64,000 nucleotides of DNA. Source: Sphingobacterium multivorum (GTDB taxonomy: Bacteria > Bacteroidota > Bacteroidia > Sphingobacteriales > Sphingobacteriaceae). The notes under the pieces are model-generated. The model was not told the DNA's origin and made no database searches. It worked only from the letters and a program-made list of their open reading frames with translations. Position 1 is the first letter of the stretch; each line of letters starts with the position of its first letter. The position numbers were made by a program, and so were the translations under genes. Location of the stretch: contig NZ_CP154261.1 of the NCBI RefSeq assembly GCF_039511225.1, positions 3,782,001-3,846,000 on the forward strand, written 5' to 3'. This document shows, piece by piece, positions 42,884-51,825 of this stretch.

Positions 42884-44163
42884 TTTCTTTTTAAAATTTC
42901 AGATCCGATTCTGCAATGAAGGCAGCGTTTCCGATCGCAGTAAAATCTCTTTAATTGTAAAATCCCCTGACTCTGCAAGGCGCTTTGAGCATGCCAGCCA
43001 TATTGAGCAAACTGTCTCACAACACCATTTTTTTCTGCAGGAAGCTGCTCCAAAAGATCTAAGGCCTTATCAATATAGGCCTGAATACTGAAATATTTAC
43101 CATATGAAAAAAGAAATACGATAATTACATTAATAACAAGTGTATCAATAGTTTCTTTACCTAATCGAACCGATTTTTTCATCTTCGTTTTTATACCGAA
43201 AGAAAAATTTCCGCCAAAATAACAGTCCAACGATTCTATGCTAAATAATTTTCGGGCAGTCTCCAAATCATCTACGGCCAAAATCTGGGCAACTCGCAAC
43301 TCGTTCTTACTAAACAAAACAGCTAATTGAGCGATTCGCCGTTCGGGAAAATTGTAGGGTCTCATTCTCATCCTTTTCCAAATCCCATAAGTAACTTCTA
43401 TACCGTGGATATGCTTTTGATACTCAAATTCGCCGGCTAGCTGCTTCATATACTCGCTGCCTGGCATCTGAATTAACAACCCGCTGATTCCAAAGAAAAG
43501 AGCTTCTATTTTAAACAGGTTTGAACGATATTTTTGTAAAATGTTCAAAGGTAATTTTTCCCCAAGCTCCTGAAATGTATCGGCATTAACCTTCAATCCC
43601 ATACATCTGCAGACCCACACCCATAACGTTTTTTCCCAATCTGTATTAAATTGTTTTAAAATCACCAAAATTTGTTGAACCTTCATTTCCAGACGCTCAA
43701 TAGATAAAGTACTCAGCCACATGGATTTTTTCAAAAGATCCACTGAACCAAGCTGAAATTCACAAGGTATCGAACTTTTTGTGTTCATCATTGTTGAATA
43801 CCTGTCTAACAGAGGTTGTTCCACATATTCCGAAAGCACCAATGTCGGTATAGATGTCCCATCGTTTCGGTAGATAACTTTATCATTTTTCCAAACCACA
43901 TGTAAGATAACGTTATTATAAACAACATCATCTTGGTGACCATGTCGATCCCAATCCGAAGATTGAACATGTATCTCGACATGACCAAACCAATCATCAT
44001 CTTTATACCTAATATGTGACATGAGAAAATCGGGGCCGGAATCTGTATTATATTGCCCTACATCAACAACGACCAAGGATTCTCCATCCGTAGAATGCAG
44101 CCCATTTGCATGGAATAGCCGAAGTTTCCAGATAAACTGCATTAAGTTTTCTGTAACTAACAT
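42880..44163 (-). CDS. DUF2851 family protein
   Basis: 427 residues starting LMQFIWKLRLFHANGLHSTDGESLVVVDVGQYNTDSGPDF, with WFGHVEIHVQSSDWDRHGHQ and NNVILHVVW, then a helical half ending in a Cys-rich RKRCLHCRIGSEIL. The Asp/Glu/His pattern looks nuclease-like, but no function is established. Common in Bacteroidetes. Confidence 0.9.
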   Translation of the reverse strand: MLVTENLMQFIWKLRLFHANGLHSTDGESLVVVDVGQYNTDSGPDFLMSHIRYKDDDWFGHVEIHVQSSDWDRHGHQDDVVYNNVILHVVWKNDKVIYRNDGTSIPTLVLSEYVEQPLLDRYSTMMNTKSSIPCEFQLGSVDLLKKSMWLSTLSIERLEMKVQQILVILKQFNTDWEKTLWVWVCRCMGLKVNADTFQELGEKLPLNILQKYRSNLFKIEALFFGISGLLIQMPGSEYMKQLAGEFEYQKHIHGIEVTYGIWKRMRMRPYNFPERRIAQLAVLFSKNELRVAQILAVDDLETARKLFSIESLDCYFGGNFSFGIKTKMKKSVRLGKETIDTLVINVIIVFLFSYGKYFSIQAYIDKALDLLEQLPAEKNGVVRQFAQYGWHAQSALQSQGILQLKRFYCDRKRCLHCRIGSEILKRN

Positions 44164-44230
44164 AATTGTAATTTTAAGAATTAAATTAACCGGCTATGGC
44201 TTATAATTCCCTAAATATACAATTTAATCA

Positions 44231-45277
44231 TTACTGTTTCTTATAGATTTTTAACAGATCATTGGAAACCAATTTGCTTTCTAGCAATTGTCCGTTAAAT
44301 TGAGGAGCCTCAATCCCGTTCAATACGGTTGTCTCAGACTCAAATACCCTTGCCTCATCCCAAAGATCTGCATCTATAAACATCTGTAGGGTCGCACGTC
44401 CACCTTCTATGATGATCGACTGAATATCCATTAAATATAGTTGATAAAGAATATTCTGCGGCAGATACAACCCGTAATTTTCAAGCTCAATATACTTAAT
44501 GTTTGCCTCCCATGCAGTCTTTTTAGCATTGAACACAATTGTATCAGCTTGCTCATTGAGAATATTGGCATCTCGTGGGATAGCAAGATCTCTATCTAAA
44601 AGGATACGTAATGGATTGCTACCCTGCCAATCTCTTACAGTCAGACTTGGATTGTCTACAACTGCGGTATTTGTACCAACCAAAATGGCGTCTTCTTCCG
44701 CTCTCCAACGGTGAGCCAACTGTCGGCTAGCTGCATTACTTATCCAAACCTGTTTGTCCCTTTGTCCTATAAAACCGTCCTTGGTTTGTGCCCATTTTAA
44801 AATAACATAGGGACGGAATTGACCAATACGTGTAAAAAACCGACGGTTGAGCCATACGGCCTCTTTTTCCAGTAAACCAATTTCAACCTCAATCCCCACT
44901 TCCCGTAGTATCTCCACACCCTTTCCATTAACCTTTGCGAAAGGATCCAAACAGGCTATAAAAACTTTCAAAGGTTTCAGCTCCGCGATCATATTGGCGC
45001 AGGGGGGCGTCTTCCCATAATGCGCGCAAGGTTCAAGGCTGACATAAAAAGTACTTCTCTCAATAAGCCGTTTTGCTTCTTCCCCATACTTTTGCATCAC
45101 CTGCTGTACCGCATTGACCTCAGCGTGCGGCCCACCATATGGAGAAGTATATCCTTCACCGATAATTTTACCGTCCAAAACAATGACAGCCCCAACCATT
45201 GGGTTGGGACTCACTGACCCCGCACCCATTTGGGCCAGTTCCAAACAACGATGCATATAGTACTTGTGCATATCCAT
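44231..45277 (-). CDS. ribD: Bifunctional riboflavin biosynthesis deaminase/reductase RibD
   Basis: 348 residues; deaminase with zinc ligands in GGPHAEVNAV and PCAHYGKTPPC, then reductase with KWAQTKDGFIG, RHRWRAEEDAILVGTNTAVVDNPSLTVR-type sequence and IIIEGGRATLQMFI. ATG 45277 places the family start MDMHKYYMHRCLELA; a further 12 residues upstream would cross the promoter. Divergent from prmC. Confidence 0.94.
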   Translation of the reverse strand: MDMHKYYMHRCLELAQMGAGSVSPNPMVGAVIVLDGKIIGEGYTSPYGGPHAEVNAVQQVMQKYGEEAKRLIERSTFYVSLEPCAHYGKTPPCANMIAELKPLKVFIACLDPFAKVNGKGVEILREVGIEVEIGLLEKEAVWLNRRFFTRIGQFRPYVILKWAQTKDGFIGQRDKQVWISNAASRQLAHRWRAEEDAILVGTNTAVVDNPSLTVRDWQGSNPLRILLDRDLAIPRDANILNEQADTIVFNAKKTAWEANIKYIELENYGLYLPQNILYQLYLMDIQSIIIEGGRATLQMFIDADLWDEARVFESETTVLNGIEAPQFNGQLLESKLVSNDLLKIYKKQ

Positions 45278-45282
45278 AGGTA

Positions 45283-45290
45283 CAAATCTA
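45283..45290 (-). promoter_or_regulatory. -7 box TAGATTTG of ribD
   Basis: TAnnTTTG match on the minus strand, five bases before the ribD ATG at 45277. Nine bases from the opposite prmC box. Confidence 0.6.
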
Positions 45291-45299
45291 TGAAAATCG

Positions 45300-45307
45300 T
45301 ACCTTTG
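45300..45307 (+). promoter_or_regulatory. -7 box TACCTTTG of prmC
   Basis: TAnnTTTG match four bases before the prmC ATG at 45312, so the mRNA should be leaderless or nearly so. Confidence 0.65.
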
Positions 45308-45311
45308 ACAC

Positions 45312-46196
45312 ATGAAAATACTTCAAGATTTCGAATTATTATTTCAAGAGGAGCTTCGGCAGTTATATGAGGAAGATGAAATAAAAGCAATATTCTTCCT
45401 AGTAGTTGCCGAAACATTTGGATTAAACAGAACCAACTATCAATTGAGAAAAACCGATATCGTCAACGAGGCGGATAAGGCCGAAGTACGCAGTATCCTT
45501 CAGGATCTAAAAAAGCACAGACCTATACAGTACATACTCAATAAAGCAGATTTTTATGGGGAGGTTTTCCAGGTCAATGAATCAGTCCTCATTCCACGCC
45601 AGGAAACTGAAGAGCTGGTCGATCTGATTATCAAAAACCACAAAGCTTCTCAAAACCTGAAAATTATTGACATAGGAACTGGTTCGGGCTGCATTTCGAT
45701 CACTTTATCAAAACACCTCAATAATGCTCAAGTAACAACGGTAGATATATCAAAAGAGGCGATAAAAACAGCACAAGAAAATGCGAAGATTTTAAAAACT
45801 CAGGTTCAATTTATCAATGCGGATATATTTGAATGGGAATACATCTTTTCTGATCAGCAATATCATATCATCGTATCCAATCCGCCCTACATTACTCCGG
45901 GAGAAAAACAACATATGAATCAAAATGTATTGGCTTACGAACCGGAGCTAGCTTTATTTATCGAAGAAAGTGCCCCATTGATTTTTTACGATGTTATTTC
46001 ATCCTTCGCGCTACAACATTTAGCCCCAAATGGGGATCTATATTTTGAAATCAACCAATATCTTGGCGCAGAAATGAAAGAACTTATGGTCAAAAAAGGA
46101 TTCGAACAGGTCAAACTCATAAAAGATATCAATGGAGCAGACCGAATAATCCATGCAAAAAAAAACGCGATAAAAAATAATCCATTTATTTATTAA
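45312..46196 (+). CDS. prmC: Peptide chain release factor N5-glutamine methyltransferase
   Basis: Methylates the GGQ glutamine of RF1/RF2. 294 residues with an N-terminal helical domain, the QYILNKADFYGEVFQVNESVLIPRQETEELV block, SAM motif IDIGTGSGCISITLSK, and the substrate motif SNPPYI (residues about 196-201). Lysine-rich end. No terminator before the tRNA promoter. Confidence 0.95.
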   Translation: MKILQDFELLFQEELRQLYEEDEIKAIFFLVVAETFGLNRTNYQLRKTDIVNEADKAEVRSILQDLKKHRPIQYILNKADFYGEVFQVNESVLIPRQETEELVDLIIKNHKASQNLKIIDIGTGSGCISITLSKHLNNAQVTTVDISKEAIKTAQENAKILKTQVQFINADIFEWEYIFSDQQYHIIVSNPPYITPGEKQHMNQNVLAYEPELALFIEESAPLIFYDVISSFALQHLAPNGDLYFEINQYLGAEMKELMVKKGFEQVKLIKDINGADRIIHAKKNAIKNNPFIY

Positions 46197-46234
46197 GCAG
46201 TTAAGGCCTTTTCGTTAAAATTTGCACGCTATAA

Positions 46235-46266
46235 TTTGGCATATATCAAAAGAAATTCTACCTTTG
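46235..46266 (+). promoter_or_regulatory. Promoter of tRNA-Lys
   Basis: TTTG (46235-46238), 20-base spacer, TACCTTTG (46259-46266), full consensus; the tRNA begins 22 bases after the -7 box. Confidence 0.85.
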
Positions 46267-46288
46267 CATCACTTTCAAAAACAGAAAG

Positions 46289-46361
46289 GATTCCGTAGCT
46301 CAGCTGGTAGAGCAATACACTTTTAATGTATGGGTCCTGGGTTCGAATCCCAGCGGGATCA
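46289..46361 (+). tRNA. tRNA-Lys (UUU)
   Basis: 73 bases fold into a cloverleaf: acceptor GATTCCG/CGGGATC with one G-T and discriminator A, D arm GCTC/GAGC, anticodon arm ATACA-CTTTTAA-TGTAT with anticodon TTT, and T arm CTGGG-TTCGAAT-CCCAG. CCA is not encoded. Confidence 0.97.
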
Positions 46362-46365
46362 CTAA

Positions 46366-46393
46366 AAAAAGCTAATCGCAGGATTAGCTTTTT
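46366..46393 (+). terminator. Terminator of tRNA-Lys
   Basis: AAAAAGCTAATC (46366-46377) with GATTAGCTTTTT (46382-46393), four-base loop and trailing T. Confidence 0.9.
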
Positions 46394-46607
46394 TTGTTTA
46401 ACACTTGCGGAAAACTTCTTTTTCATCAACAACGCTTTTCTTGATCTCCATTTGAAAACATGTTTTTTATCTTATCTTTATAATTTCAAGAATTTACGGG
46501 CTTAATACATTAAAAATAGCAGCCGATAATTCAAGAATAATTCTAGCGCTATCTTACCATCGTATTGACGCTAGAACGTTTGTAATCAATGAAAGAGGAT
46601 CGAGCAC

Positions 46608-47645
46608 ATGAAGAGATTTACGTTAAAAGAGATTGGCCAACAGTTAAACCTTTCTCCAGGAACCATTTCCAAAGCACTAAATGATAGCCATGAAATAAGC
46701 GCAGAAACAAAAAAGTTAATTTTAGATTTCACGCAGAAAATTAATTATATACCAAATTTCTCCGCAAAAAGCTTAAAAACGGGGCGATCAAACACCCTAG
46801 CGATCATTGTTCCATTTATCTCAAGCTCATTTTTCTTCGATTTCTACGAAGAGATCTCCCACATTCTATCGCAGACGAATTATAAGCTGATTCTATTGCA
46901 AACCTTTAACGATGAGAAAAAAGAAAAAGAAGCGCTAGAACTTTGCATACAAAGCAATATCGAAGGAGTAATCATTTCCCCTGTAAAAAATGACTCGAGC
47001 CTATCGCTTTTGTTTTATATGATGGACCAGGTTTGCCCTGTTATTATTTTTGACCGAATAAACCATCAGCTCGATACATTCAAAATCGGAATCCAAAACA
47101 ACAAGGTCATCTACCAGGCAACAGAAGAAATGATCAAAAACAAACGCGAAAACATCATTCTTTTATTATGCAAAGATATCGGTGGAAATGTAAGCAGAAT
47201 AAAAGGATATAAAGATGCCCTCTTTAACGCCTCTATTCCTTTTAAAGAAGAAAATATTGTTGAAATATCCTACTCAAGCCCCAAAGATAATATCGATGAC
47301 GAACTGGAAAGCAAAATAAACACGTTATTAAATAAGCCCTCCGCTCCAAACGCACTCCTCTCAACGACAGACACCTTGTCGCTAAAAGTCTTGCACATAT
47401 TAAATAAATTAAAGGTGAAAATTCCTGACGACATGAACTTAATTGGCTTTAGCAACACCCCTTTTGCCAACAGTCTCAACCCATCTTTAACAACAATCAC
47501 CCAGCCGACACAGCTTATGGCAGAAAAATCAGTAGAGCTTCTCTTGCAGATGTTAAAGAAAAAAAACAAAAAGAATTATTTCGAATTCGAAACGTATTTT
47601 TTGGACTGCAGCATAGAACACCGAAAATCTACATCATCCCTTTAA
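46608..47645 (+). CDS. LacI-family transcriptional regulator
   Basis: 345 residues: N-terminal helix-turn-helix and hinge (FTLKEIGQQLNLSPGTISKALNDS...INYIPNFSAKSLKTGRS) followed by a periplasmic-binding-protein-like ligand domain (TLAIIVPFISSSFFFDFYEEI, IFDRINHQL, LIGFSNTPFANSLNPSLTTITQP). The ligand is unknown and no sugar genes adjoin, so it is an orphan. An inverted repeat TTCTAGCG/CGCTAGAA (46541-46548, 46569-46576) upstream could be its own operator. Confidence 0.94.
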   Translation: MKRFTLKEIGQQLNLSPGTISKALNDSHEISAETKKLILDFTQKINYIPNFSAKSLKTGRSNTLAIIVPFISSSFFFDFYEEISHILSQTNYKLILLQTFNDEKKEKEALELCIQSNIEGVIISPVKNDSSLSLLFYMMDQVCPVIIFDRINHQLDTFKIGIQNNKVIYQATEEMIKNKRENIILLLCKDIGGNVSRIKGYKDALFNASIPFKEENIVEISYSSPKDNIDDELESKINTLLNKPSAPNALLSTTDTLSLKVLHILNKLKVKIPDDMNLIGFSNTPFANSLNPSLTTITQPTQLMAEKSVELLLQMLKKKNKKNYFEFETYFLDCSIEHRKSTSSL

Positions 47646-47646
47646 A

Positions 47647-47684
47647 GAAAGCGTCAAAACTCCGCTATGGAATTTTGACGCTTT
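47647..47684 (+). terminator. Hairpin after the LacI regulator gene
   Basis: AAAGCGTCAAAA with a facing TTTTGACGCTTT, separated by CTCC/GGAA pairs and a loop. The stem is strong but the T-run is short. Confidence 0.65.
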
Positions 47685-47740
47685 CAAAGTATAACTAGCT
47701 TTGCAATCCACCACCCATTGCGCAATCCGTCAATAAAGTC

Positions 47741-48586
47741 TTATTTAATTAAGGACCGTAACGCATGGACAGGCAAATCTATTTTCGTATCGTTGGACAA
47801 ACTTCCGTTCAGCGCCCCCCATTGTAAGCTATCTAACCGAACAGACGACTTCCCTTCTGTTTTGATATTCAGAAGACCAACTTTGGCTTCAGGCCCTTTC
47901 CTATTGAAATAAACTTCTGAGTTGTTTGCAACAATATCTGCACGTTGATAATTCGTACGCGGAAGTCCCAAAACACTATTCGTCGTGTTAACAAATAAAC
48001 GATTGACAAGAGAATTTCCCCGACTGTCAGTTCCACCAAAATCATCAATAGTGGAATTTGTAAGGTTTAGATTCAACGTATTTATAACGGATTTCTCCGC
48101 AAGGGATAACACATCAACACTATCACCGACAACAGTCAACTCGTCCAACTTGGCAGATAACTCGTTAATACCCGCATTTTTTAATTTTAAAACCTTAAGA
48201 TCAGGCGAAAAAATATAAATTGACTTATAAAATCCCTCTCCTCCAGGTAAAAGATCTAAGGTAAGATTGCCAGACTGATCGACATTCGTTTTCACAAAGT
48301 CAGCTTGACTTTTATTAACTTTAACCATAAACTTATCACTTTTCACCCAATACAACCCTATACCACTTTCATTGGTACCTACAAGATAAAGCTTATCGAA
48401 AGCCGCCAGAGGGAACGACCGGTAATAAACATCTTTCGCACCTGGCTTCGATACCTCCTGCTCAACAGCGGCATTATATTTTTTCGCATCAACCCGATTT
48501 ATACTAACTAGGTAGGATGCGACAAGCATCGGAACCGCGAATAAGCCTATTGCTAATCCCATTATTATTTTTGTACTTAATTTCAT
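47741..48586 (-). CDS. Head-GIN/auto-transporter-adhesin-like envelope protein
   Basis: 281 residues with an N-terminal signal or membrane helix (IIMGLAIGLFAVPMLVASYLV) and a repetitive beta-structured body (LKVLKLKNAGINELSAKLDELTVVGDSVDVLSL) resembling the DUF2807 beta-helix. Last gene of the ABC operon, overlapping the GntR gene by four bases. Probably external to the inner membrane; function unknown. Confidence 0.85.
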   Translation of the reverse strand: MKLSTKIIMGLAIGLFAVPMLVASYLVSINRVDAKKYNAAVEQEVSKPGAKDVYYRSFPLAAFDKLYLVGTNESGIGLYWVKSDKFMVKVNKSQADFVKTNVDQSGNLTLDLLPGGEGFYKSIYIFSPDLKVLKLKNAGINELSAKLDELTVVGDSVDVLSLAEKSVINTLNLNLTNSTIDDFGGTDSRGNSLVNRLFVNTTNSVLGLPRTNYQRADIVANNSEVYFNRKGPEAKVGLLNIKTEGKSSVRLDSLQWGALNGSLSNDTKIDLPVHALRSLIK

Positions 48587-48966
48587 GACTCATTTTGATT
48601 AAAATTCTGACTAACAAAACGTTTATAGCGCTGATCCAATTCATCCAAACCAATTTCTAGCAAATAAATATTACGAAAAAATAGTGGAAGGTCCTCTTCT
48701 AGAAAAATTGCTTTTCTATATGACTTCACATTTTTCACAGAATCTTGTGTCAGAAAAAAACCGATCCCACGCTTATTTGCTATAATTTCCTTCTGCTGTA
48801 ACATATCATAGGTCCGCATTACAGTATTGGGATTAACCTCCATCTGTACTGCCAACTCCCTTACCGATGGAAGTTTTTCATCCACTTTCCAAGTCGCTAG
48901 CAAGATATGGTCACATACATATTCGGCGATCTGAAGGTAAATGGCTTTATTTGCATTGAACTCCAT
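48583..48966 (-). CDS. GntR-family regulator, YtrA type
   Basis: 127 residues: a GntR winged helix (AIYLQIAEYVCDHILLATWKVDEKLPSVRELAVQMEVNPNTVMRTYDMLQQKEII) followed by a short helical tail without the large effector domain, as in YtrA. Such regulators repress the ABC transporter operon that carries them; here it is one base past the permease gene. A palindromic operator candidate lies at 50615-50640. Confidence 0.94.
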   Translation of the reverse strand: MEFNANKAIYLQIAEYVCDHILLATWKVDEKLPSVRELAVQMEVNPNTVMRTYDMLQQKEIIANKRGIGFFLTQDSVKNVKSYRKAIFLEEDLPLFFRNIYLLEIGLDELDQRYKRFVSQNFNQNES

Positions 48967-48967
48967 G

Positions 48968-49777
48968 TTAAATCTCCTTTTCTTTTAACCTTAAAAAAGC
49001 AACTCCCCAAATCATTAGGGTAAGAAACACTCCCACTGCGCCAATCAATGCAAAAATGTGATTTGAATCAGACCAATAATTATTATCCATGACACCCACA
49101 GTATCCTGGGTTTGGGTTTTCATCAAATAAACAAAGAGGCACATCCAAACAACACAATAAAGCACGAGAAAAATAGCAGTCTTTACATATTGATAGTTGT
49201 TATATACAATGCCGCCAAGTAAGAAGATAGCATTTAGAAGAAAGGGCAAAAAACAAAAATAATAAGCTGGATCCGGATAGCTTACATTAAAGAAATATGA
49301 CCAAACATCAACACTGATTTCCTCCCCAGCAGCATGAATTTCTTTCACAGTCACTGAGCCAAAACTCCTCAAATAAGAGACAAATACCAGATCGATCAAA
49401 TAAAACACCAATAAATAAGAGCCAATACTCACCACAACTGTATAGAAGAGACTCACCAAGAATTTCTCCAACTGTGAAGCCGGAATCATCAATTCAAAAA
49501 TCGCCCGAGTTTTCTTCCCTAAATCTGCAAAATAACTGCTCGAGATGACTGTCACAAAAAAGAGGCCCAGGATACAAAATAATGGTGCTCTGAAATTTAG
49601 CACCGAATAAACAGTGTTCTTCTTGATATCATCATAATTTGACCCAAAGTTAACCGCGTAAAAACCAAAAATTACCCCAGCAATAATTCCAATTGACATT
49701 AGATAAATTCGGCCAAAACCAATCCATTGTCTTCGAATCAGCCCCAAAAAACGCGTAGAGTTAAATAGATTTGACAT
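48968..49777 (-). CDS. ABC-2-type permease of the GntR-linked transporter
   Basis: About 269 residues with six membrane helices (for example YLMSIGIIAGVIFGFYAV, APLFCILGLFFVTVISSSYF, FLVSLFYTVVVSIGSYLLVF). Start at ATG 49777, with two further in-frame ATGs up to 49786. Its beginning overlaps the end of the ATPase gene by about 17-26 bases, showing translational coupling. Confidence 0.9.
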   Translation of the reverse strand: MSNLFNSTRFLGLIRRQWIGFGRIYLMSIGIIAGVIFGFYAVNFGSNYDDIKKNTVYSVLNFRAPLFCILGLFFVTVISSSYFADLGKKTRAIFELMIPASQLEKFLVSLFYTVVVSIGSYLLVFYLIDLVFVSYLRSFGSVTVKEIHAAGEEISVDVWSYFFNVSYPDPAYYFCFLPFLLNAIFLLGGIVYNNYQYVKTAIFLVLYCVVWMCLFVYLMKTQTQDTVGVMDNNYWSDSNHIFALIGAVGVFLTLMIWGVAFLRLKEKEI

Positions 49778-50612
49778 ATTCATCATGTTTTATAAGGTTC
49801 GTAATCTTTTCCTTGCACTGTAGAACAGCATTAAATAACAGCTCCAGATCCAGCTTCGAATCTTCTGCCGCCGAGTTTGGAAGAATTACATTAAAACCAC
49901 TCACCCCTTCTTCGGAATAGAGTGTATCCAAAGGCAATTCTCTTACTTTTTTGAAGCATAAACGATCAGTAATCACATGCATCGGAGCATTAAGTGCCAC
50001 CTTATGATCATCAAGCAAAATAACAGCGTCAATAAGATTATCCAGATCACGTACTTGATGTGTCGAAATAATCACACACCGATCTTCCGTTATCGAAGAA
50101 GCCATGATCTTCCGGAACTGAACCTTAGAAGGAATATCCAATCCATTAGTTGGCTCATCCATAATGATCACTTTAGTGTTCGAAGCCAAACCAAAGGAAA
50201 TAATGTATTTCTTTTTCTGCCCGTAACTCATACTAGCCAGTTTTTGCTCGACTGGAATATCGAACTCATCGATAAGACGATCAAAATATTCGCGATTAAA
50301 TTTGGGGTAAAAACCTGCATTTGCCTTCAGAAACTGTTCGGATTTTACCGCAGGCAAATAAAATTCTTCGGGAATAAAACTAATCTCCCTTAACAAGGAA
50401 GGTTCCCTTCTGTTAGGATTATGCCCCAGTACATCGACTCGCCCTGAAATAGGATAGACCAAACCGGCAATATTCTTAAGCAAAGTCGATTTGCCGGCAC
50501 CATTTTTCCCTAATAAACCATAGATATGCCCCTGCTTCAACTCAAGATCCATCTGAACAAAGAGTGGCCTCGATTTACTATAGCTGAAATTTAGATTTTG
50601 GATAGTAACCAT
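49761..50612 (-). CDS. ABC transporter ATP-binding protein
   Basis: 283 residues; Walker A GLLGKNGAGKSTLLKNI, signature-like MSYGQKKKYIISFGL, Walker B VIIMDEPTNGLD and the switch His in VIISTHQ. It powers the permease encoded next. The operon is ATPase, permease, GntR, head-GIN protein. Its substrate is unknown; the set resembles envelope-stress or peptide-resistance exporters controlled by YtrA-type repressors. Confidence 0.95.
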   Translation of the reverse strand: MVTIQNLNFSYSKSRPLFVQMDLELKQGHIYGLLGKNGAGKSTLLKNIAGLVYPISGRVDVLGHNPNRREPSLLREISFIPEEFYLPAVKSEQFLKANAGFYPKFNREYFDRLIDEFDIPVEQKLASMSYGQKKKYIISFGLASNTKVIIMDEPTNGLDIPSKVQFRKIMASSITEDRCVIISTHQVRDLDNLIDAVILLDDHKVALNAPMHVITDRLCFKKVRELPLDTLYSEEGVSGFNVILPNSAAEDSKLDLELLFNAVLQCKEKITNLIKHDEYVKSI

Positions 50613-50614
50613 AC

Positions 50615-50640
50615 TACTGTATTATTTAATTAATACACTA
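50615..50640. promoter_or_regulatory. Palindromic operator candidate for the GntR regulator
   Basis: TACTGTATTA (50615-50624) and TAATACACTA (50631-50640) are inverted with one mismatch; the core TGTATTA-N6-TAATACA is exact. It lies between the promoter and the first start codon (50612). Confidence 0.65.
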
Positions 50641-50666
50641 ATATAAAAGTAAACTTGATATAATTC

Positions 50667-50698
50667 CAAAAATATGTTAAAAAATATATAAATCTCAA
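50667..50698 (-). promoter_or_regulatory. Promoter of the ABC/GntR operon
   Basis: Minus strand TTG (50698-50696), 21-base spacer, TATTTTTG (50674-50667); transcription start expected near 50660, just upstream of the palindrome. Confidence 0.65.
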
Positions 50699-51348
50699 TT
50701 TACCTCTCTTCTCATTTCACCGCATGCAATCCGTAAATTTAACGGCAAACACATCTAAATATAAAATTTATATAAATCAATAAAAAATAATGAAAAACAG
50801 ATATTTATTAAAAAAAATTACAAAATTCATAATACATAAAATCCAACTTTGACCATTACTTGACACCCATTTAATACCCTATACTAATTTAAACCCCCAG
50901 AAAAATCAAAATAACCGCGCTCTAAGCCAAAATAGATTAAAAACCACACTAACCCTCGCAAACCCTAAAACAGTGCCGTAGACGAGCTAAAAACGATCCA
51001 AAACAAAGTATACAATAACATCATAACTATTGGGTCTAGGTTTGTTCTTATCACACAAATCGTACAACGATCTTTCTAACGATTACCGTGTCATTCTTCA
51101 TACTGTCAGTTTATACCATCAAAAAAACAGTAAATAACGCTCGGAATCGGTATTAACCAGAAGTTAATAACAACACAAAACAAACTAACAATCAGTAAAT
51201 TAATAATATTATATAAAGAATAAATAGATGTAAATATATCACTTGGTTATTTAAGGCGAATGCTCAAACAATGAAAATACACGTTATTTTTAATGAGCGT
51301 CGTAGATTCTAATAGCATTCAATCTATTTTATTTTCATCTTTGTTTGT
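50699..51348. other. 650-base AT-rich gap
   Basis: Very AT-rich with no ORF of convincing composition on either strand. A short inverted repeat AATCGT/ACGATT occurs near 51056-51088. The 3' end should contain the promoter of the 51349 gene (CATCTTTG at 51338-51345 differs from the -7 consensus by one base). No recognisable RNA. Confidence 0.5.
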
Positions 51349-51825
51349 ATGATGAATTACATTTATCCTTTCATCCTAGCGATGCATTCTTTATGGAGAT
51401 GGGAAGTACTGATGATACTGGCCATTAGTCTCGTCGACTTCTTTTACAAAAGAAAAAAGGAACTTCCATTCTCCCCTATCGATCAATTTCTTGTAAAAAC
51501 AACGGTTATTTCCTTCTATATTCAGCTAGCTATGGGTGTTGGCCTCTATGTATTGAGCCCCATTACACAATACTTCCTGCAACATTTCAACAAAGCAGTT
51601 CATCTGAGGCAGATTCGCTTCTTCGGAATGGAACACAGTAGCATGATGATTATTGCCGCAATTTGCTTAACATTAGGTGTCCTTAAAAGTAGAAACGCCG
51701 ATACAAGCGATCGACGTTTCAAAATATTATTCATCTGGTTTGGACTAGCTCTACTGATTATCCTTAGTTCTATTCCTTGGGAATTCTCCCCCTTGACAAG
51801 CAGACCGAGTTTTCGATCATTTTAA
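51349..51825 (+). CDS. Four-helix membrane protein, cytochrome b-like
   Basis: 158 residues with four membrane helices and conserved-looking histidines (LAMHSLWRW, then HFNKAVHLRQIRFFGMEHSSMM) that could bind haem; homologues are often labelled cytochrome B without proof. Starts at ATG 51349. Its stop abuts the stop of the convergent hydratase gene without any terminator between. Confidence 0.75.
   Translation: MMNYIYPFILAMHSLWRWEVLMILAISLVDFFYKRKKELPFSPIDQFLVKTTVISFYIQLAMGVGLYVLSPITQYFLQHFNKAVHLRQIRFFGMEHSSMMIIAAICLTLGVLKSRNADTSDRRFKILFIWFGLALLIILSSIPWEFSPLTSRPSFRSF

Noticed and set aside
46229..46432. Minus-strand ORF over the tRNA-Lys gene
   Set aside because: It reads through the tRNA and its terminator.
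50699..51348. Insertion element remnant in the AT-rich gap
   Set aside because: No terminal inverted repeats, target duplication or transposase fragment were seen.
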